Made by a program: the position numbers and the translations under genes. This document shows, in pieces, positions 49,205-61,361 of a stretch of 64,000 nucleotides of DNA; positions within the stretch are counted from its first letter, which is position 1; each line of letters opens with the position of its first letter. A model generated the notes under the pieces. The model saw only the letters and a program-made list of their open reading frames with translations. It ran no database searches and was not told the DNA's origin. The DNA comes from Epiperipatus broadwayi (taxonomy: Eukaryota; Onychophora; Udeonychophora; Euonychophora; Peripatidae), in assembly GCA_028023455.1 (NCBI GenBank), contig JAQFVV010006835.1:124001-188000 (forward strand), in the 5' to 3' direction.

Positions 49205-50152
49205 TCAGCAGTCCTTGGTATTATTAATCAGTTTGTTGGAGTTAGGAGGTGTGTGAAAATATAACTGGTATTTATTATTGAAAATATTATAAAAACATTT
49301 ATGCATATTAGGCAGGTAAGGGAGTAAGAGTCTCTGTTTGTCAATGTTAGGGACTTGATCATTTATTTTAGCAAAAAACTGTTTTATCTTTCTGTCGATT
49401 AAATTCATATCAAAACCAACTTTTATTAGGTCATTCCTATATGATGTGAGATTAGCTTTCTTATCTGCCTCAAATTTACACAGCTGCATATTTCTATACA
49501 AAAACGAGGTTAAGCCAGAGAGTTTGTCATTAGTTGGTGAATTGGAAGAAGGGTGGAAATATCCTCTAACATCAAGGGGTTTGATTAGCATCTTATAATT
49601 AAGATGTGTGTGTTCTCTCTGCATATGTAGGTCTAAGTATTTAACTTTTTTATGGACATTTTCATTCTCAGTGTTAAACGTAAGCCTTGTAGTGTTTTGA
49701 AGTTCATTTTTTATTTGTAGAATAATCGGAGAGTGAGTGGCTATCAAGATATCATCAACATATCTAGGGTATATGGATAGCAAGTTAGATTCTTGGTATC
49801 TCGGAATTATTTGCTTTTCAAAATAATTTAACACTACACTTGAGATGATGCCACTCATAGACAATCCCATCGGCCAACCATCTTTCATATGAAACCACTG
49901 GTTGTGAAAGAATGCCATAATATTTTTATCAAGCCAAGATAAAAAGTCTACAATAAAATCAATTAGGGGCTGAGCTAAATTGTGGTTTATAAGCTCTTCT
50001 CTTACAATCTGAATAGATTTAGCCCTACAAATGGAGCCATATAATTCTGAAACATCTATAGTAGTCAATGTGGTGTCTGGGTTCAAATCTAGGTCTTTTA
50101 TTTTTGCAACAAATTGAACTGACGAATTTATGGTATATGAACCGAATCCCAA
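49205..50152 (-). pseudogene. PLE 2 reverse transcriptase
   Basis: A 315-codon frame ends at an in-frame TGA (49205-49207). RT blocks in order: TTIDVSELYGSI (first Asp), GWPMGLSMSGIISSVVLNYF, then YPRYVDDILIATHS with the catalytic YVDD, and KVKYLDLHMQREHTHLNYKM. These match PLE RT, which is related to telomerase RT. The protein would copy the element RNA from a nicked chromosomal end. It continues in the same frame into the endonuclease after the single stop, so one nonsense mutation separates RT from endonuclease. Confidence 0.88.
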
Positions 50153-50171
50153 AGCTTGAATAAGCTGTTGG

Positions 50172-51144
50172 TTAACCCATTTCGCAGTATTGGAATAGTG
50201 GACTCCTCCAAAATCTAAAATAAGTCACAAATGGAATATCAGCTTTGTATATTTTGGCTTTGGCAAACATCCTTGGAGGAATGGATGCAGATGAGTAAAG
50301 CCTATAATATTCCACCTTAAAGAAAGCTTTATTGTAGTGTGGTCTGAGAATGGCAGAAATAAACTTATCTTTATTCAATTTGTTATTGAAATCGGGAAGT
50401 CTTTGAAATTGTAGTTTATTAATTTGCTGATCTAGTTTAGATGTGTAGTCCTGTATTTTCATAAGCACGAATCTATTGCCCTTATCCTCCAGAATGCATG
50501 TGATATTTGCGTCTTTAAAAAATTGTTTGGTTTTTGTCATGTTTGCTTGCCAGATATGTGTGCGTATATATAAAGATTTATGTTGTAGAGCATTAACTAT
50601 TTTAGTAATGTATTTATCTTTATCTGGATCATTGAACAAACCTGCTTCAACATCAGCCATAAGCTCCATATTGGGATGTTTCCATCAACCCCCAACATAT
50701 CGTGGGCCTCTACATAAAATGTCACATATCTCTTTGTGGGATTGGTATATCCGTAAGATTCACAAAGACCGAGACTTCGGGGTCTTGAAGGTGGACATTC
50801 TGTTGATAAGCCAAAAATGCAAGTTTTTTATTAAATTTGCGCTTAAGAGAAGCACTGAGATTATTACACTTGTGCTGTATAAATACATTAATTGGGAAGT
50901 GGGCTAGAATTCTCCTTCGTCTCTTGATTTGTTTGCATAATGCTTTGTGACATCCTTTAATGACTAAATCGAGAAGAAGTATTTTCATTTTCTTGATAAT
51001 GTTGTTGCGGTTATAAATAGCTTGGTTAAGATTAAAGCTGCAGAATTTCGGAAAGACTTTAATCTCTCTGCATTTTATCAAGAATGCAATTCTCTCTTGG
51101 AATTTGTATACAGAGAGACAAACTTTAAGAGCTTGCTTGTCCAT
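50172..51144 (-). pseudogene. PLE 2 N-terminal region
   Basis: Two frames, 51144-50722 (140 codons) and 50669-50172 (165 codons), are joined by a frameshift near 50720. The first has a basic stretch CKQIKRRRRILAHFPINVFI and ends near PIPQRDM. Between the frames the third frame reads LCRGPRYVGG, the usual PLE position for a Gly-Pro-rich motif. The second reads DKGNRFVLMKIQDYTSKLDQ, where the core (DKGxxxVxM) is the conserved pre-RT block, and PRMFAKAKIYKADIPF. That last is the degenerate counterpart of PKIHKPGxP. A second frameshift near 50225 leads to DFGGVHYSNTAKWVNQQLIQ. Confidence 0.8.
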
Positions 51145-51211
51145 AATAAATCACTCACACTGTTGTTAGAAATTGAAATAAGCAAACAGTTTATACTTTG
51201 TGGCTAATTAT

Positions 51212-51440
51212 ATATATTGCATTTTTGATCTCTTCTTGTTTCTGTATTGCTCTTCTATTAAGTGTCCAAGTCTCAGATCCGTAAGTAAGAACTGGTAAAA
51301 CACATTTATTAAAAATTTTCCTTTTTGATTCTATGATTAATTTCATCCATTATGTTTCCTTCTGTAATAATAATCTGACCAATGTATTTGTAATTGTTTA
51401 ACTTCTTCTAACTCATCGTAATCAATCTTTATTTTTATAT
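51212..51440 (-). mobile_element. Internal LINE RT fragment, family D-like
   Basis: The minus strand reads NNYKYIGQIIITEGNIMDEI then NHRIKK, and after one frameshift IFNKCVLPVLTYGSETWTLN followed by RRAIQKQEE. This is the highly recognisable thumb region of endonuclease-RT LINEs common in animals (YLG..IT..G....EI..RI and VLPVLTYGSETWTL). It abuts the 5' side of PLE 2. The rest of the LINE is missing. Confidence 0.85.
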
Positions 51441-52355
51441 TTTGAGAAAATCCATATATATATATTGTGACAGGGTGGCTTCAAGCCCTGCTTCATAAAA
51501 GGAAAATTTGTACACATGCATGTGTATATAGTTTTTATATTATTTATTCAAGTATATTTGATTTTTAAATTGGTAGAAGAAGAGTTAAACTAAAGACAAA
51601 GTATGAAAGGGGAAGGAGTGTTTATGCTCTTGTATTTTATTGAAACTTGAGCATATATATGTATTTGATGTGTGGATGGATGGACGAATGTACAAAATTT
51701 AACAAATATAAATTTGAATTCAAAGATGGAAGCTAATGCAGAAAAGAGATCTTAAATGAAAAAAAATATTAAAATTGTATAGATTATTATCTGAAGAATG
51801 TAAAAAGAAAAACCAAAAAATAAAAGTCAAAAACAAATTACAGGTGGTCAACAAAATTTCCTGACCTTGAATAGAAAAAAAGGTGGTAAAAGCTTTTTGC
51901 TTTGTTTAAAGAGAAACCAGATCTCAAAACCATGTGGGTGATAAGGGATAAAAGAAATGAATAAGAACTTTCTAGAAAAAAAAAATGAGTCTACAAAAAA
52001 AGAAATATGGAGAATAATATATCTTTTCGAAAGGACAGTTCATCTGATACTGCTTTGAAGAAAATAATTCTCCACAGATTATTAAATAGCGAAGTTTTGG
52101 AAACGAGTGATGCAATACTAAATTGCATTTGGAGTAGATTGAATCTATAACAAATAATTTTAATAATTATAATAAATAATTTTGTCACTACTGGAAAAAT
52201 GCTCCTGAACTATTTCAATCATAACCTACTCCAAAAAAAATCAATACCAAGTCGTGAAATTAATTGGATTGAACACATGGGAAGTCACCAGCCAAACGAA
52301 TTATTACCATTGTTTTTATTTTTTGGTTATTATCCCAGAGAAAAATACAGGTAGT
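51441..52355. other. Intergenic, nothing recognised
   Basis: No supported feature. Confidence 0.4.
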
Positions 52356-52480
52356 AGTCAAGAATCGGTGGTCAAGTGGTCAGCACAATTGCCTTAAAAG
52401 CAGTTGTCCTGGGTTTATGGGTTCACTTCCCAGCCAATGCTTTGACACATGAAAAAAAAACAACACAGGTATTATAAAAT
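52346..52480 (+). mobile_element. tRNA-like SINE copy 4
   Basis: The plus strand reads GTCAAGAATCGGTGGTCAAG (A box) and an anticodon-like arm TTGC-CTTAAAA-GCAG. The B box is GGGTTCACTTCCC, followed by GCCAATGCTTTGACACATGA and nine A. Flanks ACAGGTAGTA (left) and ACAGGTATTA (right of the A tail) match at 9 of 10 positions and look like a target duplication. The whole element is a tRNA-like head with a poly(A) tail. Confidence 0.8.
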
Positions 52481-52530
52481 TTTATTGCATATATTTCTCC
52501 ACTCCTATATTACTGCATTAACCATATGAT

Positions 52531-53390
<860 letters not shown>

Positions 53391-54060
53391 AATTTGATAA
53401 ATAGAATCTCTCATGTAATGTTCTATTTGCTTTTTAGTTTATATAAACTTCCACCATTTTAATGAAGCACCATCCACATTGTTAATTTTTTGACATTTAC
53501 CATTAAGGTTTTTCTTTTTTGTTGCTAATTAGAATTTCTTAGCATTTTCTTGGGTTTTTTTAAGAAGAATTTGTTTGATTTTTAATCTTTTGATTTGTTT
53601 GCCTTAGGTGTTAAAATTTTTATGGGGAGTTTGAGGATTTATTCTATTTGTTTTCCTAGGCATTTTAATTATCCATTTCTCACCTCAGGCATTTTAACTT
53701 TTCATCGACTTCAGCAGTTTCTAGCATTTTAATTTTTCATCAATTTCAGTGATTCATTTTTAATGTATTTTTACCAATTTTGTGTGTATGTACTTTTTTA
53801 AAATTTACGTTGCATTTTAATGTATTATATATGTTTTTTCACTTGATTGGCCTTAGGCTAAATTTTTTACTTGATTTTTTACTTAATTTTAATATCTTGC
53901 CTTAGGCATTTTAATGTTTATTTTGTGTATTTTTACCAATTTTGTGTGCGTACTTTTTTAAAATTTACGTATTATTTTACTTGATTTTTTACTTACTTTT
54001 TATATCTTACCTTAAGCATTTTAATTTTAATTTTCCATTGATGTCAGCCATTTTTGTATA

Positions 54061-54879
54061 GAAATTTATCACTTGCAGGCTTCTTTGTGGTTCTGCAGTG
54101 TCACCTAGCAGCCACAGTACATGTAAATGAAAACTACCATTATTTCTTTTGAATCGTTAGACAAATTTTGTTCATTTAATAGATTAATTTATAGGGCTTT
54201 CACCAGTTTTGAAGATAAATATTACTAAAAAAAATATTGCATTGGATAGAATAAATCTGATGTTGTAACAATAAATATCTGTCTTCATTAACTATTTTAC
54301 CCTCAGCTAACTTTCTGACAGATTTCTTTGTGCTCACTAGATTCAAGCTTTCAACTTTCACTTTAATATTAAACCATATATAATAATTTTGACTTCATTT
54401 GATAGAAATTTTTGTTTAGAAATTAAATAAATTTTAAAAAATTACATTTGATTTTTGGAATTATTTTAAAAATTAGATTTTAATTAAAACAAAACACTGT
54501 CACATCATCAAATTTCAGGTAGAGTTGATTTAATTTGCAAAATAAATTCAATCTTCTTTGTTTAATGTTTATTTTAAAAATTTGAACAAATTATTTTTAA
54601 TATTTAGTAAATCTATCAATTTATACTTTAATTTATTTATTTATTTATTTTGCAATTTTTATGATATCACTAAATGTTACAACAGTCTATTGAGTGATAT
54701 CATTTCTAGACAGCTCTATTTCTTGTGATGTTAATCTATATGGTAAAGTTACAAAGAAGAATATATTTTTATATATTTAAAAATAAAACATTTCTGTAAA
54801 AAATAAATATGTAATAATCGTTGGCTTTGATTTTTAATAATTATTATACAATTATGATACAAAAATCATCATAAACTTC
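54061..54879. other. AT-rich intergenic
   Basis: Nothing recognised apart from a TTTA run near 54632. Confidence 0.4.
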
Positions 54880-55125
54880 CCCAAAAAATCAAGTTTTAGA
54901 CTATCATATTATTTTTTTAAAGTATAGTGTGTATAAAGTGTCAAAAAGTACTTTTTTTAAGATTAAAAAGATAATGAGGGATATGAATAAAAAATATGGT
55001 AAGGAATGTGGTTTAAACAGAGCAAAACTATCCATACAGTATTGCCACCTGTGCTAAACAGAGTAATCAATGGATGCCAGAAGGCTTGTGCATAAAATCC
55101 CTATCTAATGCCTACTCATCCAATA

Positions 55126-55167
55126 TCCCCAGACTAGTTTCTGGCTTGTGGCCTTCATCAGTGAGGA
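55126..55167 (-). ncRNA. Hammerhead motif, left arm
   Basis: Exact mirror of the motif in the right arm (55227-55268), so it would form in minus-strand RNA. Confidence 0.78.
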
Positions 55168-55226
55168 GCTTTGGATCTGAGAGCACTGCATCTAGGATCT
55201 AGATGCAGTGCTCTCAGATCCAAAGC

Positions 55227-55268
55227 TCCTCACTGATGAAGGCCACAAGCCAGAAACTAGTCTGGGGA
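55227..55268 (+). ncRNA. Hammerhead ribozyme motif, right arm
   Basis: Read on the plus strand: TCCTCA (stem I), CTGATGA (core), A, GGC-CACAA-GCC, A (stem II, 3 bp with an A-A at the junction), GAAA (core), C-TA-G with A-U closure (minimal stem III), GTC ending at 55262, then TGGGGA (stem I, 6 bp with one G-U). All conserved core bases are present. The A-A mismatch at positions 10.1/11.1 is unusual and may weaken it. The 2-nt stem III loop is the PLE-type minimal form. Confidence 0.8.
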
Positions 55269-56075
55269 TATTGGATGAGTAGGCATTAGATAGGGATTTT
55301 ATGCACAAGCCTTCTGGCATCCATTGATTACTCTGTTTAGCACAGGTGGCAATACTGTATGGAGAGTTTTGCTCTGTTTATCAACAAATAATGTGCTAGT
55401 ATAGGAAATGTGATCATGAATGTGGTTTATTGTTGAAACCAGTATATAAAAGGAAATGTAATTTAGGTAATATGATAAGAAATAGGAATGTTGAAAACAT
55501 GAATGGTATTTATAAAATAGAATGTTTGGAATGTAAAAAAGAGAATAAAGATGTATCATATATTGGTACAACAAAGAACAAATTAGAGACAAGATTGAAA
55601 CAGCATTTGAGAGATAGGAATTCTAATGTAAATATACATAGTAAGGAAGTTGGACATACAGATTTTAAGATTAAAATGTTGGAGTGGGTTAGATTGTATA
55701 AAGAAAGAATGGTAAAAGAGAATTTATATATAAAAAAGATATAAACCTATTTTAAATAGAATTGGATAAAACATGAATAAAGAATTATTTTTGGAAATAA
55801 ATTCATTTTTGAAGTATATAAGAAAGAAAAAGGAAATAAGTTTTTTATTGTAACAATTGGTTTTTTGGATAAAAGAAAATGTAAAAAAGGAAAAGTTTTT
55901 TGAGAAGGGAGTCAAGTAAGTGTGGTGTATGTTTTGTGTTTTTAATTTAATTGATTTTAATGTATTTTATTTATTTTTAAATTTTATGGGGTTTATGTTT
56001 TATATTGTTTTTGTTTATTTTTGTTTTTTGGTTTTATTATGTGAAGTTTGTTTATAATGTAATGTTTTTTCTAGA

Positions 56076-56118
56076 TCCTTGAAAATGACTATAGAGTAAA
56101 GATAGTCGAAACGTTGGA
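56076..56118 (+). ncRNA. Degenerate hammerhead-like hairpin at PLE 3 end
   Basis: TCC, TTGAAAAT, GACTAT-(9 nt)-ATAGTC, GAAAC, GTT, GGA. Stem II is a perfect 6-bp helix and GAAAC is kept. The CUGANGA box has lost C3 and G8, so cleavage is unlikely. PLEs typically carry such motifs near their ends. Confidence 0.5.
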
Positions 56119-56165
56119 AATAAGTGGATATATATATATACATCAAATAAAGTTTTTGAAAAGAA

Positions 56166-57852
56166 AAGAAGTGATTTTAATTATAGAATTATATGGCTAT
56201 AATCTCACAAAGTTTGACATTACCAAATATATAATAGATATCCATCATTGTAAAGTTTAAGAAACTTTGAAGAAGTTATCACTAGTACATACTTTTTCTT
56301 CATTGTCAAACACCTTAATTTTCTATATTTTATTCATTCCCTCTTTCTCTATTGTGTGAAATATATTAGACCTGCTTATTCAATTATCCTGTCATCTTTT
56401 GAATTTTTTTTGAAATTAAAATATTAGAAAAAATGTATACATAAATTTTAAAGCTGTAAAAAAAGCTTTACAAAATTTTTCAGCAGAGGGTAAAAAATGT
56501 ACATATAATTTCTTGACTTCATACCTGATGAAATTTTGTAAGTAAAACAAAACTGGTTAATATATATTACTTTGGGTTCAATTGTTCAATTTTTATACTT
56601 TATTGATGATCAAATAAATTGAATTAAATTAAATCAGTCCTAAATAGTGATATATGTTACAATCCCACAAATTGAATTTTTGAATGGTTATATATATACA
56701 TCTCTAATTATTATCAAAAAAAAAAAAGAAAAACAATGATCTAGAGAAAAATAAAAACTTAGAAAAGAAGGAAACAAAAAATAAATTAAAATTTTTTGCA
56801 TAATCTAAATTGCAGGAACACACAATTTCATTATAATAAAAAAAAAAGTTTGTCAATGGCAAGAGAGACTCATAATAATCAGAACATTTGCTAATCTAAA
56901 AGGTTTAAGACATTAAAAAAACACAAAAAATGAGGAATAGAGAGAAGAACATAATTATAAATAATAGTAATAAATATTATTACGTTAAGTTTAAAATATT
57001 CTTTTGTTGAGGCATATCTTATTACTTATCTTTTCTCTACTTTAGCACCATATATATTGTCAATTTGAGTTGCCAGTTGTTTACCAGACAGTAGAAAATT
57101 TATTCCCCATATTCAGACGGTTTTTTGAACTTTATCTTTATTAATGAAACTTTTGGGTTTAAAACCAAAATAATTATAGTTACACATCAGTAGCCTCTTT
57201 AAATCAAAAGATAGCGAGTGAGTCATGATAGAAGTTGATTTTAGCATTTCCTGTTTTCAAACATCATTCAATTTTCCAGGCACAAATCATTTGGGAGCTT
57301 TTCTTCCATATTAACCGTTGAAACAATTCTAAATTATTAAAGAGAATATAAATAATATAGATGATAAACAACAAACCTTTCTGAGACCTTGATGGGTATT
57401 TAAATATATATTTGTCTTTTCTAAATAGATTTTTTTTTAGGTAATCCAGTTTGTTGAAAAACTATAATTTAGTATGAAGTACAATTCTATTTATTTTATC
57501 TGAATAAATAAACTCATTACAGGTATACAATAACATAAGGTTTACATAAAAGAAAACAGTCTAAGTATTCAATAGTCTTCCAAACAGAATAGTAGGAATA
57601 GCATTACTTTCCAACTTTTGTGAGAAGATAGATTTACTTCTCAACCTTGCTGAATAATACCGGGTATCGAAGGTTTTACTAATTTTTATCTACATATTGT
57701 CGTTAGCTAATAATAGGTAAAAATATTTTCAGGTGTTCATATATAATATGTATTATACATGCGTGTAACCAATACCCACATTTCAAAAAAAAAAAAAAAG
57801 AAGAATTCTAGCGCAATATATCTAATAATTTATTTTTTAGTTTTTTTTTTTA
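56166..57852. other. AT-rich intergenic, nothing recognised
   Basis: No supported feature. Confidence 0.45.
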
Positions 57853-58050
57853 TTATATATAAATATATGCGGGGTTCGAACTCAGACTTTCACACGACCC
57901 ACCACTCTCAGTGTGATCAGGTGGGTCAGCAATATGAGATGGCACTAAGAGTGGTGGGTCTTGTGAAAGTCTGAGTTCGAACCCCACATATATTACATAT
58001 ATAAATGCAGGTTTAAGCCTGTACAATGTATTAATTTATATAGAAATATA
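57853..58050. mobile_element. Foldback family 1, copy D (mini)
   Basis: Only the outermost arms remain: 57871-57909 and 57946-57985, reading GGGGTTCGAACTCAGACTTT and its reverse complement. A tail with GCAGGTTTAAGCCTGTAC follows. The 15-bp flanks TTATATATAAATATA (57853-57867) and TTATATAGAAATATA (58036-58050) differ at one base. GGTTCGAACTC / GAGTTCGAACCCC resembles a tRNA B box on each strand. The 71-codon frame across it has no signature. Confidence 0.78.
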
Positions 58051-60692
58051 GAAATTTTATTACGGAACAGTAAATACAAGTAAACAGATGATACAATCAG
58101 AAAATGGGATCAATAAATTTGGATTAGAGTTGTAATATACTAGATATAGGAAATTATAATATCGCTGTATATATATAAAGTATTGATTTTTTTTAAAAGA
58201 AAAGAAATCATAAAAGTATTAGATGATAATCAGATTAATTTTTAAAACTCTACGGCGTCTGTTGTAAGCTGCAAAGTTTATCATTCCTTTTTTTATTATT
58301 AAATTATTTAAATTAGTAAGTGAATTAAAATTCTGAAATATTTAAAACAAATAACTGGATTAAATAAATCAAATATATTTGTTTGTTTGTTTATTTTTCG
58401 TTTTTTAAAAAAGTTAACTCTAAAATAAATAGTCTTAAAAATAATCCTTCTTCGATTGTTTGAGTTGGCGTATTTAGTTATTTTATTTATCTTTCCGTTA
58501 ATAGATCCAATTTTGACTCACACCGAAGCATAAATCTAAAATATACATATAAATATGCAAACATTTCATCATTTTAATGACGTAACTGCTAATTAAAGCT
58601 TACTATTTAATTTTAAAATTGAGATGAAACACTTGTGTCAGATGTGTGATAAACAAGAGTTAACTTCTACTGGCAATTCGTCATCGGTGACGTAATGGTT
58701 AAGTCATAACAGTTAATTACCAAATTACTATACTTGTCTTTAAAACAAAACATATATTATTTAGTTCTACATATGTGTTAATATCATTTATTAGAACAAC
58801 CACATTGTCTGCAAAATCCAAGTTTCTTCAGGAATCATTTCTTTTGTAAAAACTAGTGAGATGTTTCCCACCCTATCCTATAGCAATGAAGTCAACTACA
58901 AAATTCTTTTAAAGACAGGTTACTAGATGTGTGTATTTTTAATCTTATATAATCCATCCAGTTCACTAGCAAATGGAGAATAGCTACAACAATTTTGGCC
59001 ATGACATGAATGTTTTATGAAGTGGGCATGTAAAACACAATGTTTCAAGACAAAAAATATTCAAACTGTGTAAAAAAACTATCAACATTATTTTCAATTG
59101 CTATTTTTCAGTGGAAACGTCAATCGATAATTTTCAATAAAAAGATTTATTGCTAAGTAGTAACTTCAGTTGAACTTTTTAGTACTAATTTCCATTTCTC
59201 CCATATCTTGCATGCAAGGTTTGCCTAGTCAACATGGATTCACAGGTTTTAAAGACACAACAGCAAATCTTTAAAAATTATTGCAAATTCAATAAAAACA
59301 AACAGTTCATGGATTGTTGACTAATTTTGAAATTTTTGACATGAAGAAACAATTTTTCATAATTATAAATAGTGATTTTAAAAATTATATAAAAGATGAA
59401 GTCTTTCAACAATAATCAATGACATTGTGTTAAGTTATTGGTAAATTCAATTGATGCTAAAATGTTTGAAATAGTTTCCATTTTGGGAGCATGAAAGTTT
59501 CCTAAAAGATCCAACATAAACTAAACTAATGAAGATGCTAGAAGAATAATTGATATCCATGAAATATGTCCTCATTATTCAACATTAATTCTTATCAATA
59601 CATTATAAAAAATGGAACTTAACAAAATCCATTATGCTGTTCTTTCAGATAAATTAAATCTTCAGTAGCTTGCCTCAAGTAAACTCATAGACAGTTTAAC
59701 TTGTTTTAATTCTGGCAGTTTTTACATTATTGTAGCATATTTAGGCTTATTTTCAAGCTTAAAAAGTACCATAAGATGCTGCCCTCTCTTGAATTATTTT
59801 AAAAGCAAAAAATCAATAATATAGGCATTCAAAGCTACAACAAAGACAGAAGCCCAACCTCCCAAAAGCTGATTGGTTGGTTCACATTTCTGACAATGGG
59901 AAAACATCTGTCAATAATTTTCACTACTCCAACTTCTGTTTTGATGCTGAAAATGAATATTAATGTCTTAGAATGTTTCTTTTATTACTTTTCTTACATA
60001 TTATGGATTATTTTCATAAAATATACTTAAAATATAGTTATTTTAGAAAAATAGTTAAGATTTTAATTAAAATTATTTACTTTTACACAAATGTAAATTG
60101 AAAAAGAAAATCATTGACATAAGCAACATTTTTAATGGATTACTAACATTCTTTTTTAATTTGCCACTATAAAATATTTTTATAATTATAAACAGAAATT
60201 TATTTTTGAAAAAACTTTCGTTCACTTTCATATTCTTACAAATTATTAATTTGCTTTTTACAAATGCAACTAAAATGAATATAATATTAAAAGATATATA
60301 TATATATTTACTGCTGATTCTGTAATTGACCAATCAAATGTTTAGAGTTTTAATTCACTCTGCCAAACAGAATATTGGGCATCACAAGAGTTAAAATAAA
60401 TAAAAAAGGCATATGCAACAGTTATATATATATATAGATATATATTAAGTGTAATAAACCTTTTTCAATACATGGTTTTATGTTTTTTTCAAATGTTAAT
60501 CACCTATTTTAACATTAACAAATTATAGCAAATAGAATACCATCCAGTGTTTTATAATGAAAGTAAAACAACACTAAAAAAAATAAAACAACAATAAAAT
60601 AACATCATAATATAGAGATTCCATACAACTTCAAAGATTTGATTGTATAGCATAACAATATACAGAATAAATAATGCATATATTATACAACT
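58051..60692. other. AT-rich intergenic, nothing recognised
   Basis: No supported gene. Short TA runs at about 60295-60308 and 60424-60445. Confidence 0.45.
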
Positions 60693-60719
60693 TTATATAT
60701 ATATATATATATAAATATG

Positions 60720-60761
<42 letters not shown>

Positions 60762-60772
60762 TATATGAGGGT

Positions 60773-60806
<34 letters not shown>

Positions 60807-60812
60807 ACCCTC
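60693..60812. repeat. (TA)n cluster with an inverted 14-mer
   Basis: GAGGGTACAATATA at 60767-60780 is mirrored by TATATTGTACCCTC at 60799-60812 around a TA run. Further TA runs lie to the left. Confidence 0.9.
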
Positions 60813-61361
60813 ACTTTTAGGAAAATATATATTAATACCAAATTGGTCTAGCTCAAATAAATAATTATGTTCACTTAAAAAATGTATCCAATCAATAATA
60901 ATATATTCTTTAATACTATAAATCATTAAACTAGCTTTAACAAATAAATAATAATATAGTTCTGTTTCCTAAATTAAATAAATAAATATCTAATAAAAAT
61001 CATGAGACTATGAAGTGAGTTTACAAGTGGCAAGATGAATATATTGAGCCAATATCCATAAGATACTACCTCAATGGCATAAGAATACTCTCCTCCTATT
61101 ATCTCTAACAATAAATCTATAGTATTCCTACGTCTTCAATAATTACTTACTTAATTAAAATTATTCCTAATGAATTAATCCCAATTAATTAAAATTATCT
61201 CAATAAAATAATCCTCATCTCTTTATCTAAATAATCTAACTCAAATAATCTCAAGTTCTTTTAAAATAATTCGAAGCAATTATATTTTATGTAATTAAGC
61301 ATGATAAGGGATTTAATATCATTCCTAACTACAACTGACTAATTCTAATAATACTTAATAC
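60813..61361. other. AT-rich, nothing recognised
   Basis: It might include more decayed LINE family A sequence upstream of the recognisable ORF. Confidence 0.35.

Larger units (their letters stand above)
48619..51211 (-). mobile_element. Near full-length Penelope-like element (PLE 2)
   Basis: This is the best-preserved PLE here, read on the minus strand, holding the ORF pieces described separately from 51144 to 48863. A 37-bp direct repeat (51175-51211 and 48619-48655, identical; GAAATAAGCAAACAG... ) lies just outside the coding region on each side. It is either an unusually long target duplication or the remnant of Penelope-type pseudo-LTRs. It shows lesions at only about three sites, so it is young or was recently active. 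Confidence 0.85.
55004..55429 (+). mobile_element. Palindromic hammerhead insertion, family 3, in PLE 3
   Basis: The 402-bp insertion (55016-55417) is flanked by GAATGTGGTTTA at 55004-55015 and 55418-55429 (12 bp, identical). Arms 55014-55195 and 55199-55380 are reverse complements over 182 bp with one mismatch that I can find, and the spacer is only 3 nt (GAT). A 37-nt unpaired tail (55381-55417) follows. Each arm holds a hammerhead motif. No open frame belongs to it; minus-strand frames here are by-products. Its older sister is at 25849-26144. Confidence 0.93.
54880..56165 (+). pseudogene. PLE 3: 3' part with GIY-YIG endonuclease, split by an insertion
   Basis: The frame left of the insertion reads SKSTFFKIKKIMRDMNKKYG then KECGL. 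The right side resumes at the same codons (ECGL, then LLKPVYKRKCNLGNMI). Removing 55016-55417 plus one 12-bp repeat restores one continuous frame. It then reads NGIYKIECLECKKENKDVSY and IGTTKNKLETRLKQHLRD, a clear GIY-YIG nuclease with catalytic Arg and His, ending at a TAA at 55742-55744. The RT is missing, so the copy is 5'-truncated. The 3' UTR ends with a hammerhead-like hairpin (56076-56118) and an A-rich end. The endonuclease frame has no internal stops, so the element was probably young when interrupted. Confidence 0.85.
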
